A stretch of DNA of 49,087 bases, taken from NCBI RefSeq assembly GCF_017614955.1, contig NZ_WVUH01000007.1:1-49087 (forward strand), in the 5' to 3' direction. The position numbers and the translations under genes are program-made. How positions within the stretch are numbered: position 1 is the stretch's first letter; each line of letters begins with the position of its first letter. This stretch comes from Micromonospora echinofusca. Its GTDB lineage: Bacteria > Actinomycetota > Actinomycetes > Mycobacteriales > Micromonosporaceae. This document shows positions 23,701 through 30,616 of this stretch, one piece after another. The notes below the pieces were generated by a model, which saw only the letters and a list, made by a program, of their open reading frames with translations, was not told where the DNA came from and ran no database searches.

Positions 23701-25495
23701 GCGACCGCTGTCCACCGAGCAACCCGCCTTCCGGCCCGACCTCGTCGCGGCCGGCATGCTGCTGGGTGCCGCCCGGTCGGCGATGGGGCAGTGGTCGGCG
23801 GCCCGGGACGCCGCCGACGAGGCGTACCGGCTCGGACTCGCTCCCGGGGACGCCCGCGCCCGGGCCATCCTCGACGAGTTGGCCGACGTCTACGACGCGG
23901 TCCAGCGGGGTACCGCCGGTGCCGGCCTGCGGGCCGAGTCCGTCGAGGCGGCCCGGTACGCGTTGGCGTTGCGCCGGATCCTGCCGGACACCAGCCCGGC
24001 CGGGCTGGCCCGCGCGGTCGCCATCGCCGCCACCCGGTTGTTCGAGGCCGACGCGGCCGAGGAGGCGCTGGAACTGGCCCGCGAGGGCGTCGAGCGGTAC
24101 CGGCCGTTGGCCGACGGTGACCCCGGGACGCACCGCGCGCACCTGGCGTTCGTCTCGGCCACCCTCGGCCGGATCCGGTACCGGCTCGGCCACTTCGCGG
24201 AGGCCGCCGCCGCTGCTGCGGAGGCGGTGGCGATCTACCGTGACCAGGTCGGTCACGAACCCGACACCCGTCTGGCCCAGCTTGCCCGCGAGCTGTACAA
24301 CCTGGCGATCGCGCGACACGCGGCCGGGGAACCGGCGGCGGGCAGCGCGGCGGTCGAGGCGGTGGAGGCGTTCCGGCGGCTCGCCGTCGCCGACCCCGCC
24401 GCGTGGCGACCGTCGGTCGCCCAGGCGTTGGCCGGTCTGGCCGCGGTACGGTCCGCCGCCGGGGACACCGACGCGGCGCGGGTACACCTCGACGAGGCCG
24501 TCACCCTGTTCCGGTCGGTGCCGACGGACAACCTCGCGGTACGCGGCGAGTTCGCGGCCGTCCTGCACAACCGCAGCATCCTGACCACCGGTTCGGGGGA
24601 CTGGGCCGAGCGTTCGGTGTTCAACGCGGAGGCCGTCGCCCTCAGCCGCGACCTGCTCGACCGGGACCCGTCCCCGGCGCGGCTGATGGCCCTGGCCCGG
24701 GCGTTGGAGCTCACCTGGCTACTGGCGACCGGTGACCGGCGTCCCGCCGACGCGGAGTCAGCCGTCGCGGAGCTGGTCGACGTGTACCGCCGGCTGGTGG
24801 CGACCCAGCCGCGGCTGTACCGGCCGGTCCTGGCCCGGATCCTCGGTGCGCACGCGGGTCTGCTCGCCCAGGTGGGCCGGCCGGAGGAGGCGTTGCCGGC
24901 GGCCCGGGAGGCGGTCGAGCTGGCCCGGGAGGCGCTGACCACCGCGCCGCCGGTCCTGCCGCCGGGCACCCCCGGACCGCCGGTGCTGCTGGCCAACATG
25001 CTGGAGGCCCTCACCGTCGTCTGGCAGGCACTGCACCGGCCGGAGGACGCGTTGACCGCCAGCGCCGAGGCCGTGCGGCGGCGCCGCGCGCTGCACCGAC
25101 AGGACCCGCAGCGGCACGAGGTACCCCTGGTCGCCACGTTGCGGATCCGGTTCACCTCGCTGACCGGGGCGCGCCGGTGGAACGAGGCGCTGACGCTCGG
25201 CGCGGAGATCGTCGAACGGTACCGATCGCTGGCCGAAACCGACCCGGTGGCGTACCGGCCGCAACTCGCCCTGCTGCTGTGGGGGACGACCCGGGCGCAC
25301 CTGGACGGTGGGCTGGACCTGGACCGCGCGGTCGACGTCGCCGAGGAGTGCGTCGACCTCTACCGGGAACTGGCCACGGCCGACCCGGCCGGCTACACCG
25401 CCTTCCTGGACATCGCCTCGACCACTCGCGACGAACTGACCACCCGGCTCGGCCACGCGGACGACCCCGCCCCGACGGGGGACGGGCCACAATGA
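20732..25495 (+). CDS. Large P-loop (STAND-like) protein with long TPR array
   Basis: 1587 aa. Residues ~45-80: GFAYQVSGADAHLFGDATPVYVL, a motif shared with the small protein two genes downstream. P-loop region: Walker A GPGGQGKT (K131), Walker B LLVLVDYAD (D181), then RWPTTHLAWLFGNRLLDRADLPVRVLLVARTVDPWPAVRALA. A winged or helical middle region runs to ~540. From ~545 to ~1575 it is TPR after TPR, each around A-x2-A-x3-A-(T/A)-x-EAVxxYRRLV-x9-P. The build (NTPase switch plus TPR sensor) is that of STAND/NLR-like signalling or defence proteins. No effector domain is recognisable at either end. Followed by a two-TM gene and a pseudo-NTPase paralogue 33 bases and then -14 bases apart, so one operon. 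Function is inferred. Confidence 0.85.
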   Translation: MAWFPRWRRQGADHPAGDDPAAGRPDRAAPDPPAPASAVQAPAGFAYQVSGADAHLFGDATPVYVLRRHTAPTPVDDAAWLRAAPSRMLNARFVIVPFTGRDGERDDLRTWCLDGPGRAVRWLHGPGGQGKTRLAGQVAADMAALGWLVVTASHTPGVVESPPGHQDLRTGGAAGLLVLVDYADRWPTTHLAWLFGNRLLDRADLPVRVLLVARTVDPWPAVRALAEQRDATTSAQFLTPLPDDGTVRAAMFTAARDSFARRYGLTDADRIGPPAGLDGADLGLTLALHMAALVAVDGYATGARVPDDPAGLTGYLLDREHLHWANRYGDGTHDLDPQRRGHRTPPEVMNQVVFVAALTGAVRRRTGRELVRRILPGVKPKRTLADHAACYPPAAPDTVLEPIYPDRLAEDFLALTLPGHDAAYPAQPWATGHATSVLRPDDAVSTVGHPDRALIMLAEAAGRWPHVGGRYLYPLLRDDPRLAVRAGGPALTGVVALTDVPVDVLTGIEALLPEEQHAEFDVAAAIVAERLAAHRMTVVADPAEQAELQLNLGYRLGNAGRWDDAHAATAEAVRRYRELVAAGRPQLRIDLAYALNNLTGALARQARHDAALATAEEAVTIVRDLAGQDPDTYRLDLAAVLGAQALTLRAVGRSDEALTAIREANRIHRSSGGATSTDRLADLARTTGNLAIIQREAGRMAKAAASARRAVRLYRRLARADPAGFVPQQAMATVNHAAVLLQMGRWPEALSAAEEAVGLYRRLAAQNPAGYDADLALAVHNVGAIRLELGQFDAASTATDEATDRYRRLDAAHPGRYRAELARTLANRTAVLLGQDRAEPAVTVGTEAVRLYRRLVADNPAPHTADFGSLLANLAAALAELDRASEAVAVSDEAVALYRRLVAADPARHRPRLANTLGVYARVRLDLDRHEEAYAAAQEAAGHYRALGPADNPAHALGLARSLLAAAQSANRLDRPESAAAAATEARELLRPLSTEQPAFRPDLVAAGMLLGAARSAMGQWSAARDAADEAYRLGLAPGDARARAILDELADVYDAVQRGTAGAGLRAESVEAARYALALRRILPDTSPAGLARAVAIAATRLFEADAAEEALELAREGVERYRPLADGDPGTHRAHLAFVSATLGRIRYRLGHFAEAAAAAAEAVAIYRDQVGHEPDTRLAQLARELYNLAIARHAAGEPAAGSAAVEAVEAFRRLAVADPAAWRPSVAQALAGLAAVRSAAGDTDAARVHLDEAVTLFRSVPTDNLAVRGEFAAVLHNRSILTTGSGDWAERSVFNAEAVALSRDLLDRDPSPARLMALARALELTWLLATGDRRPADAESAVAELVDVYRRLVATQPRLYRPVLARILGAHAGLLAQVGRPEEALPAAREAVELAREALTTAPPVLPPGTPGPPVLLANMLEALTVVWQALHRPEDALTASAEAVRRRRALHRQDPQRHEVPLVATLRIRFTSLTGARRWNEALTLGAEIVERYRSLAETDPVAYRPQLALLLWGTTRAHLDGGLDLDRAVDVAEECVDLYRELATADPAGYTAFLDIASTTRDELTTRLGHADDPAPTGDGPQ

Positions 25496-25528
25496 GTACC
25501 GGCTGCCGTGCCACGTAGGGGAGGCCCC

Positions 25529-26020
25529 GTGACCGAACCCCACCCGACCCGTCCGGGACGCCGCTGGCTGGTGCCGGCGCTGGCCGGGGTGTTCACCTTC
25601 GGCCTGGTGACGCCGTGGCTGGCCGGCGTGGTGACCGACTACCTGCGACAGGAGCCGGGTACCCGGGCCGACACCGCCGACGTGGTCAGCATGTTCGTCG
25701 GCGTCCTGGGGCTGCTGACCGGGGTCGGTGCGCTGGTCGTCGCCGTCGTGCAGGTCCGGCAGGCCCGCCGGGGTGCCACCGCCGTGGCCGCCATTCCGGA
25801 CCCGGCGACCACCACTCCGCCCTCGGCGGCCACCGCCCCCGGGCCCGTTCCCGCGCCGGGGATCACCCAGACGGTCGTGTCGACCGGGGCGGGCTCCCCG
25901 GCGATCGGGGTGGTCAACGGTCGGGTCGTCCACCACCCGTCGGGTCCACCACCACCCGTCCCGCCGGCTGCCGGCGCGGACCGGCCGACCGCCCCGGAGA
26001 GCCCGGTTGACCAGCCCTGA
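25529..26020 (+). CDS. Small two-TM protein with Pro-rich tail, STAND operon
   Basis: 163 aa from the GTG at 25529, with GGGGAGG five bases upstream. Hydrophobic segments at ~17-35 (LVPALAGVFTFGLVTPWLAGVV) and ~50-75 (VVSMFVGVLGLLTGVGALVVAVVQV) are followed by a Pro/Ala/Thr-rich tail with TQTVVSTGAGSPAIGVVNGRVVHH. No known domain. It sits between the STAND-like gene and its short paralogue and overlaps the latter by 14 bases; it could be the membrane effector or anchor of the module. Confidence 0.7.
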   Translation: MTEPHPTRPGRRWLVPALAGVFTFGLVTPWLAGVVTDYLRQEPGTRADTADVVSMFVGVLGLLTGVGALVVAVVQVRQARRGATAVAAIPDPATTTPPSAATAPGPVPAPGITQTVVSTGAGSPAIGVVNGRVVHHPSGPPPPVPPAAGADRPTAPESPVDQP

Positions 26021-26663
26021 CGCCGGTCCGGTGGACGTGCCGTATGGTCCGGACAGGCCGCCCCCGGCCGGCCGGGACGCTGCCGTCGGCCCGGTCACGC
26101 AACAGGTCGGCGCGGTCGCGGGCAGCGCGTACGCGGTGTCCGGCGGGGACGTCCACCTCATCGGCGACGACCCGGTGACCTACCCGCTGCGGGCCTGGGC
26201 ACCGTCGCGGTCCGGGGTGGACGGCGACCCGGCCCGGGTTGCCATTCTGCACGCGTGGTGGGCCGGGACGGCCCGGTTCGCCGCCCGGTGGCTGTCCGGC
26301 CCACGTGTCGACCCGGCGGTGCACGGGTTGGCCCGGTACGCCCTGGCGGCCGGCTGGCAGGTCCTGCTCGCCGTACCGGAGGCCACCGTCACGCCGGACG
26401 TCGAGCCGGTGGTCGTGGCACCGTCGGCTCCCGGGGTGCTGCTGGTCGTCGACAGCGCACACCGGTGGCCGCTGAGCCACCTGACCGCGCTGCTGGGCAG
26501 CCAGCTCCTGCACCGGCCGGACATCCCGGCCCGGGTACTGTTCCTGGCGTCCACCCCGGACCGGTGGCCGACGGTCCGGGCCGCCCTGGCCAACCACGTC
26601 GTGGAGGTGTCCGGGCAGGACACCGGAGCGGCGGACCCGCCGGGCCCGTCGACCGGACGGTAG
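26007..26663 (+). CDS. Walker A-less paralogue of the STAND N-terminal domain
   Basis: 218 aa from a TTG at 26007 (GGAGAG upstream), overlapping the previous gene. It aligns by eye with the large TPR protein over the P-loop domain: AYAVSGGDVHLIGDDPVTYPL against AYQVSGADAHLFGDATPVYVL, and VDSAHRWPLSHLTALLGSQLLHRPDIPARVLFLASTPDRWPTVRAALA against VDYADRWPTTHLAWLFGNRLLDRADLPVRVLLVARTVDPWPAVRALA. The Walker B-like Asp (D149) is kept, but where the partner has HGPGGQGKT this protein has SGPRVDPAV, so it cannot bind nucleotide in the normal way. No TPRs. Likely a regulatory pseudo-NTPase or decoy partner; a decayed duplicate is the alternative. Confidence 0.7.
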   Translation: MTSPDAGPVDVPYGPDRPPPAGRDAAVGPVTQQVGAVAGSAYAVSGGDVHLIGDDPVTYPLRAWAPSRSGVDGDPARVAILHAWWAGTARFAARWLSGPRVDPAVHGLARYALAAGWQVLLAVPEATVTPDVEPVVVAPSAPGVLLVVDSAHRWPLSHLTALLGSQLLHRPDIPARVLFLASTPDRWPTVRAALANHVVEVSGQDTGAADPPGPSTGR

Positions 26664-26680
26664 CGGACCGTCGGAGCGGG

Positions 26681-26686
26681 TACGGT
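26681..26686 (+). promoter_or_regulatory. -10 element TACGGT for a leaderless small gene
   Basis: TACGGT is followed by 7 bases and the ATG at 26694. Confidence 0.45.
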
Positions 26687-26693
26687 CGCCGAC

Positions 26694-26915
26694 ATGAACA
26701 TCCGGTACACCCGCAGCGGCTCGACCCGGGCGATGGGCAACGTCACCCTCGGCGCGGGTCTGTTGATCTCGCTGCTGATGGTGAGCCCGGACAATCCGTC
26801 GACGGGTGGCTACGTCCTCGCCGGTCTGCTCGTCCTCACCGGGCTCGGCCTCAGGGTCGAGGCGGCGGTCCTTGCGCTCCGCGAACCCGGCCCGGGACAC
26901 CCGGGCGTGCGGTGA
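26694..26915 (+). CDS. Small two-TM protein
   Basis: 73 aa. Two helices, MGNVTLGAGLLISLLMVS and GGYVLAGLLVLTGLGLRVEAAVLAL, with a basic N-terminus (MNIRYTRSGSTR). No family recognised. It has its own predicted leaderless promoter, so it may be independent of the STAND operon although it follows by 30 bases. Confidence 0.55.
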   Translation: MNIRYTRSGSTRAMGNVTLGAGLLISLLMVSPDNPSTGGYVLAGLLVLTGLGLRVEAAVLALREPGPGHPGVR

Positions 26916-26923
26916 ACCCGGGC

Positions 26924-26941
26924 GACCCGGTCAGCCGGGTC
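26924..26941. terminator. Small hairpin at a convergent gene junction
   Basis: GACCCGG, loop TCAG, CCGGGTC, overlapping the stop codon of the HD-domain gene and lying 8 bases after the small membrane gene. Confidence 0.4.
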
Positions 26942-27404
26942 CGGCGGTCGGTGGACGGGTGCTGTCAGCGGCGGCGGTCAACACGGCACGCGCCTCGGCG
27001 TACCGTTCCCGCAGTCGCCCGGCCTGCGCGGCCGGTAACAGTGCCAGCCGGGCCGGGTCGCTGTTGTGGCCGTTGTCGGCGAGTTTGACGAGCCGGCCCA
27101 GCGGGTCGGCGGCGGCCCGCCGGATCATGTCCAGGTACGGCTCGTCCGGTCGGCGGGTCACCGCGTCGACCGCTCGCACGACCTCCTCGGGGTAACCGGC
27201 GGCCCGCAGGTCGTGCAGCGTCACGCCGGTGTCCTCGACGACGTCGTGCAGGAGCCCGGCCATGACCGCGTGGTCACCGAACCCGGCGAGCGTCGCCGCG
27301 ACGGCCCGGGGATGGTCGATGTACGGTCGGCCCGCCTTGTCGACCTGGCCGTGGTGGGCGCGGGCGGCGAGCGCGTCGGCGTCGGCGACGGTGGGTGGGG
27401 CCAT
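26931..27404 (-). CDS. HD-domain hydrolase, SpoT/MESH1-like
   Basis: 157 aa from the ATG at 27404, preceded by GGAGAC. HD motifs: AHHGQVDKAGRPYIDHP (H31), AGLLHDVVEDTG (H53/D54) and LVKLADNGHNSDP. This is the metal-dependent (p)ppGpp-hydrolase-type fold, without synthetase, TGS or ACT domains, as in small alarmone hydrolases. The usual ED residues are present in VVEDT. Substrate is inferred. Lies 44 bases downstream of the radical SAM gene on the same strand. Confidence 0.85.
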   Translation of the reverse strand: MAPPTVADADALAARAHHGQVDKAGRPYIDHPRAVAATLAGFGDHAVMAGLLHDVVEDTGVTLHDLRAAGYPEEVVRAVDAVTRRPDEPYLDMIRRAAADPLGRLVKLADNGHNSDPARLALLPAAQAGRLRERYAEARAVLTAAADSTRPPTAGPG

Positions 27405-27448
27405 CGGGTGGTCTCCGTTCGCGTCGGGGCCTGGATCCACCGGGGCGC

Positions 27449-28762
27449 TCAGCTCTCGGTGAGGGGCAGGATGGTGCGGCTGCGGCCGGGTCGGGGGTAC
27501 GCCTCGGCTGCGGCGGCGAGCCGGGCCGCGTGGTCGCGCTGCTTCTGCCAGTGCCCGTACAGCGCGCCGCGCTGGGACAGCCGGTCGACCTCGCTGATCG
27601 TCTCCGGTGCCACGTCACCGGGCGGCGCGTCCCGCCACGGCGTGCCGGGCAGCGGCATGAACGTGTGGGCGTGGATGCGGGCGCCGAGGTCGGCGAGTTC
27701 GCGGGCCAGCCGGAGCGACGCCTCGACGTCGGACCGGTTCTCACCCGGCATCCCGAAGATCATGTCGACGTTGATCCGGAAGCCCTCCTCGACGCCCAGG
27801 CGGACCGCGCGTTTCACCTCGTCGACGCCGTGACCCCGTTTGGCGGCGTCGAGGACCCGGTCCGAGCCGGACTGGGCGCCCACGATGATGTTGTTGTTGG
27901 CGCAGTACCTCCGGACCAGCCGCAGTGCCTCCCGGGAGACGTGTTCGGGGCGGATCTCGCTGGGGAAGGAACCGAAGAAGACCCGGCCCTCCGGGCCGAT
28001 GCCCTCCCGGCACGAGGCCAGGAGTTCCTCGACGGCGGCCAGGTTCGGCTCGTCGTTCTGGCTGCCGTACGACAGGGCGGTCGGGGTGATGAACCGGACG
28101 TCGCGCAGCCCGCGCCGCCGCATCGCGTCGACGTGCCAGCGCACGTTGTCCACGCTGCGGTGCCGGAACTTCGCGGAGAACATGAACGGGGTCTGGCAGA
28201 ACCGGCAGGAGAACACACAGCCCCGGGTGATCTCCAGGGCGTTGAACCGGTCCCACCGCAACGAGAAACCCCGGAAGTCGTCCAGCGGTCGCCGCTGCGG
28301 GCGTCCCGTCCGGACGACGGTGCCGGCGGCGTCGCGGTAGGCCAGGCCGGGGATGCCGGTCGGATCACCGACCGCGTCGACCAGGCTCAGCAGGGTGGTC
28401 TCGCCCTCCCCGACCGCGGCGACGTCCCAGCCGGCGTCGAGGGTCTGCACCGGTTCGGCGGTCGCGTGCACCCCACCGGCGACGTGGGTGACGTTCGGCG
28501 CGTCGGCCAGGCCGCGGATCTCGGCCAACTCCCGCGCCAACGCCTCGGCGTCGGGGGAGTAGAACGACCACAGCACCAGGACCCGTCGTGCCGTCCCCGA
28601 CGCCTCGCGGATGTGCGCGGCGGTGGCCTCCGGGGTCTCCCCGAAGCGCACCTCGTACCGGGTGCGGGTCTGGTGCGTGTCCAGCGCGCCGAGCAGGACG
28701 TGCAGGCCGTACGTGACCGCCTTCCGGTACCGCAGGACCAGCACCAGTTCGGGAGCGCTCAT
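27449..28762 (-). CDS. B12-binding-domain radical SAM protein
   Basis: 437 aa from the ATG at 28762. Residues ~40-170 form a cobalamin-binding-like domain (VLVLWSFYSPDAEALARELAEIRG, VAGGVHATAEPVQTL, DVAAVGEGETTLLSLVDAV). The radical SAM core follows, with CVFSCRFC at ~181-188 (CxxxCxxC), then RDVRFITPTALSYG, IVGAQSGSDRVLDAAKRGH and RINVDMIFGMPGE. It resembles the MJ_1487-type family of B12-binding radical SAM proteins whose substrates are unknown. Divergent from the DUF218 gene by 50 bases; probably cotranscribed with the HD gene. Confidence 0.9.
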   Translation of the reverse strand: MSAPELVLVLRYRKAVTYGLHVLLGALDTHQTRTRYEVRFGETPEATAAHIREASGTARRVLVLWSFYSPDAEALARELAEIRGLADAPNVTHVAGGVHATAEPVQTLDAGWDVAAVGEGETTLLSLVDAVGDPTGIPGLAYRDAAGTVVRTGRPQRRPLDDFRGFSLRWDRFNALEITRGCVFSCRFCQTPFMFSAKFRHRSVDNVRWHVDAMRRRGLRDVRFITPTALSYGSQNDEPNLAAVEELLASCREGIGPEGRVFFGSFPSEIRPEHVSREALRLVRRYCANNNIIVGAQSGSDRVLDAAKRGHGVDEVKRAVRLGVEEGFRINVDMIFGMPGENRSDVEASLRLARELADLGARIHAHTFMPLPGTPWRDAPPGDVAPETISEVDRLSQRGALYGHWQKQRDHAARLAAAAEAYPRPGRSRTILPLTES

Positions 28763-28812
28763 GCCGGCGATTGTGCCAGCCGCAGCCGGCCCCGCCCCGG
28801 CCCGGTGCGACC

Positions 28813-29553
28813 ATGACGCGCGAGTACTGCTGTGGCCGGGAGGAGGCGACGACGGACACCGACGGTACCCCGACCGCACTGACCCTGCTGGTCTTCGGCT
28901 GCGGGCTGGAACGCCGCGCGGACGGGTGGGCCCTGACGGCGGCTGGTACGGCACGGGTGGAAGCCGCCGTGCGGTACGCCCACACCCACGCTGCGGCCTT
29001 CGGTGCGGCGGCGGCGCGGGGCCGGACGCCCCGGGTGGTCTTCACCGGCGGCTGGCCCGGCGGCTGCGCCGAGGCCGATGTCCCGCCGAGGGGATCCGGT
29101 GAAGGCGACCTGATGTGCCGGCAGGCGCGGGCCGCCGGCCTGGACCGGTACGCCGAACTGCACCGGGAGGCCCGTTCGACGAGCACGCTGGAGAACCTGC
29201 TCTACGTCCGGGAGGACGGGCTGCCGGCGGATTCCGTCTTCGACGCCGCCCACCCCCTCGGACTCGTCTCGCACGCCTGGCACCTGCCCCGGGTCCGGTT
29301 CCTCGCGACCAGGGCGCTGCGGCTGCCCGGCACGGCGATGCTCGACATCCCCGTGGCCGGCCCGGCGGGCCCCGACGCCCGCTGGTCGCCGCGCCTGCTG
29401 CTCGCGGCGGCCCGGGTGGCGCACCTGGGTGCCCGGGACGCCGCCATGCTGCTGCGCCGGGAGCGGCGCCTGCTGGCGCTGGTCCGTGGCGGTGAGCGGC
29501 TCGTGGCCCGGCTGGGGTCGCGTCCCGGCCGGTCACACCACGACAGCACCTGA
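28813..29553 (+). CDS. DUF218/YdcF-like protein
   Basis: 246 aa from the ATG at 28813; the frame extends 14 codons further up. Family features: LLVFGCGLERRADGWALTAAGTARVEAAVRYA, RVVFTGGWPGG, GEGDLMCRQARAAGLDRYAELHREARSTSTLENLLYV and LVSHAWHLPRVRFLA. DUF218 proteins include SanA/ElyC, linked to envelope glycolipid handling, and YdcF, which binds SAM. No TM helix, so it is probably cytosolic. The next gene is a glycosyltransferase, which suggests a cell-envelope role. Confidence 0.85.
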   Translation: MTREYCCGREEATTDTDGTPTALTLLVFGCGLERRADGWALTAAGTARVEAAVRYAHTHAAAFGAAAARGRTPRVVFTGGWPGGCAEADVPPRGSGEGDLMCRQARAAGLDRYAELHREARSTSTLENLLYVREDGLPADSVFDAAHPLGLVSHAWHLPRVRFLATRALRLPGTAMLDIPVAGPAGPDARWSPRLLLAAARVAHLGARDAAMLLRRERRLLALVRGGERLVARLGSRPGRSHHDST

Positions 29554-29670
29554 CGACGGTGGCGGTCCCGACCGGAGCGGGTGAGGGAGAGAGCGGCGGG
29601 GTAGAGAGACCGGACCCGATCGCCGATGTCTCGGTCTGGCGACCGGGAAGCCGTGTCAGGGAGGCAGGAC

Positions 29671-30387
29671 ATGCAACCGTCGGTGGTCGTGGTGCCGGTA
29701 CACGAGCCGTCCCGGCAACTTCTCGGGCTGCTCCGGGAGCTACGGCAGGTCGCGCCGGGCGTCGAGGTCGTCGTGGTCGACGACGGCAGCGGCCCGGCTG
29801 CGGCCCCGGTCCTCGACGAGGCGGTCAGGCTGGGTGCCGTGGTACGACGACTGGGCGTGAACCGGGGCAAGGGTGTCGCGCTGAAGGAGGCGTTCCGGTA
29901 CGTCCGCTCGACCTATCCCGGCCGGGCGGTCGTCTGTGCGGACGCCGATGGTCAGCACCGTGCCCCGGACGTCCTGCGTCTCGCCGAGCGGGTCCGGCCC
30001 ACCAGGACGGTGGTGCTCGGGGTGCGCCGGTTCGAGGGGGACGTCCCGCTGCGCAGCCGGATCGGCAACCGGCTGACCGGCCTGCTGTTCCGGGCCGCCA
30101 CCGGTCACCGGGTCCAGGACACCCAGACCGGCCTGCGCGCCTTCGCGTACCCGCTGCTCGACTGGCTCACCGGCGTTCCCGGTGACCGCTTCGACTACGA
30201 GATGAACGTCCTGCTCCAGGCGTGCCGGACGGGCCGGCCGATCGACCAGGTCGTCGTACCGACCCGGTACGTCCGCGACAACGCGTCGTCCCACTTCGGC
30301 GTGCTCGCCGATTCGGCCCGGGTGTGGTGGCCGTTGCTGCGGGCGACCGTCGGCCGGTGGGTGGGGCCCCGTCGTCCGGGTACCTGA
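29671..30387 (+). CDS. Family 2 glycosyltransferase
   Basis: 238 aa from the ATG at 29671, preceded by GGAGGCAGGA. GT-A features: VVVPVHEPSRQLLGLLREL, VVVDDGSGPAA, NRGKGVALKEAFRYV, CADADGQHRAPDVLRLAERV (DxD-like), VQDTQTGLRAFAYPLLDWL and DRFDYEMNVLLQA. This is the dolichyl-phosphate-mannose-synthase-like branch without a membrane tail. Transfers a sugar from a nucleotide donor to an unknown, possibly lipid, acceptor. Confidence 0.9.
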   Translation: MQPSVVVVPVHEPSRQLLGLLRELRQVAPGVEVVVVDDGSGPAAAPVLDEAVRLGAVVRRLGVNRGKGVALKEAFRYVRSTYPGRAVVCADADGQHRAPDVLRLAERVRPTRTVVLGVRRFEGDVPLRSRIGNRLTGLLFRAATGHRVQDTQTGLRAFAYPLLDWLTGVPGDRFDYEMNVLLQACRTGRPIDQVVVPTRYVRDNASSHFGVLADSARVWWPLLRATVGRWVGPRRPGT

Positions 30388-30616
30388 GGCCGGGCCCTAC
30401 CTGCGCTGCTCCGTCCGGACCACGGCGGTGTGCCCGCCACGGCGACCGCCTGGCCGCTTCGCGGCTAGTTGATCGCGGGCTAGACTGTGCGTGATCTCGC
30501 GCTGGCCGCCGGTCGAGCAGGTGCCGGGCGGCTCCGGCGAGAGGGGCATCGCCCCGGAACGCCCCGGTCGGCGTCGACGGGCCGGGGCGACCGATGGGCA
30601 GGCGGGGGAGAATGAG

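Noticed and set aside
21452..24568. Very long minus-strand open frame opposite the STAND/TPR gene
   Set aside because: Extreme GC content keeps antisense frames open. The translation is compositionally odd (long runs of Arg, Gly, Val, Pro), has no domain motifs and mirrors the periodicity of the TPR gene.
30388..30616. LacI operator or small gene in the 229-base gap before the LacI gene
   Set aside because: A repeated GGCTAG and a TAGACT possible -10 (30481-30486) were seen, but no symmetric LacI-type palindrome and no small ORF with a ribosome binding site.
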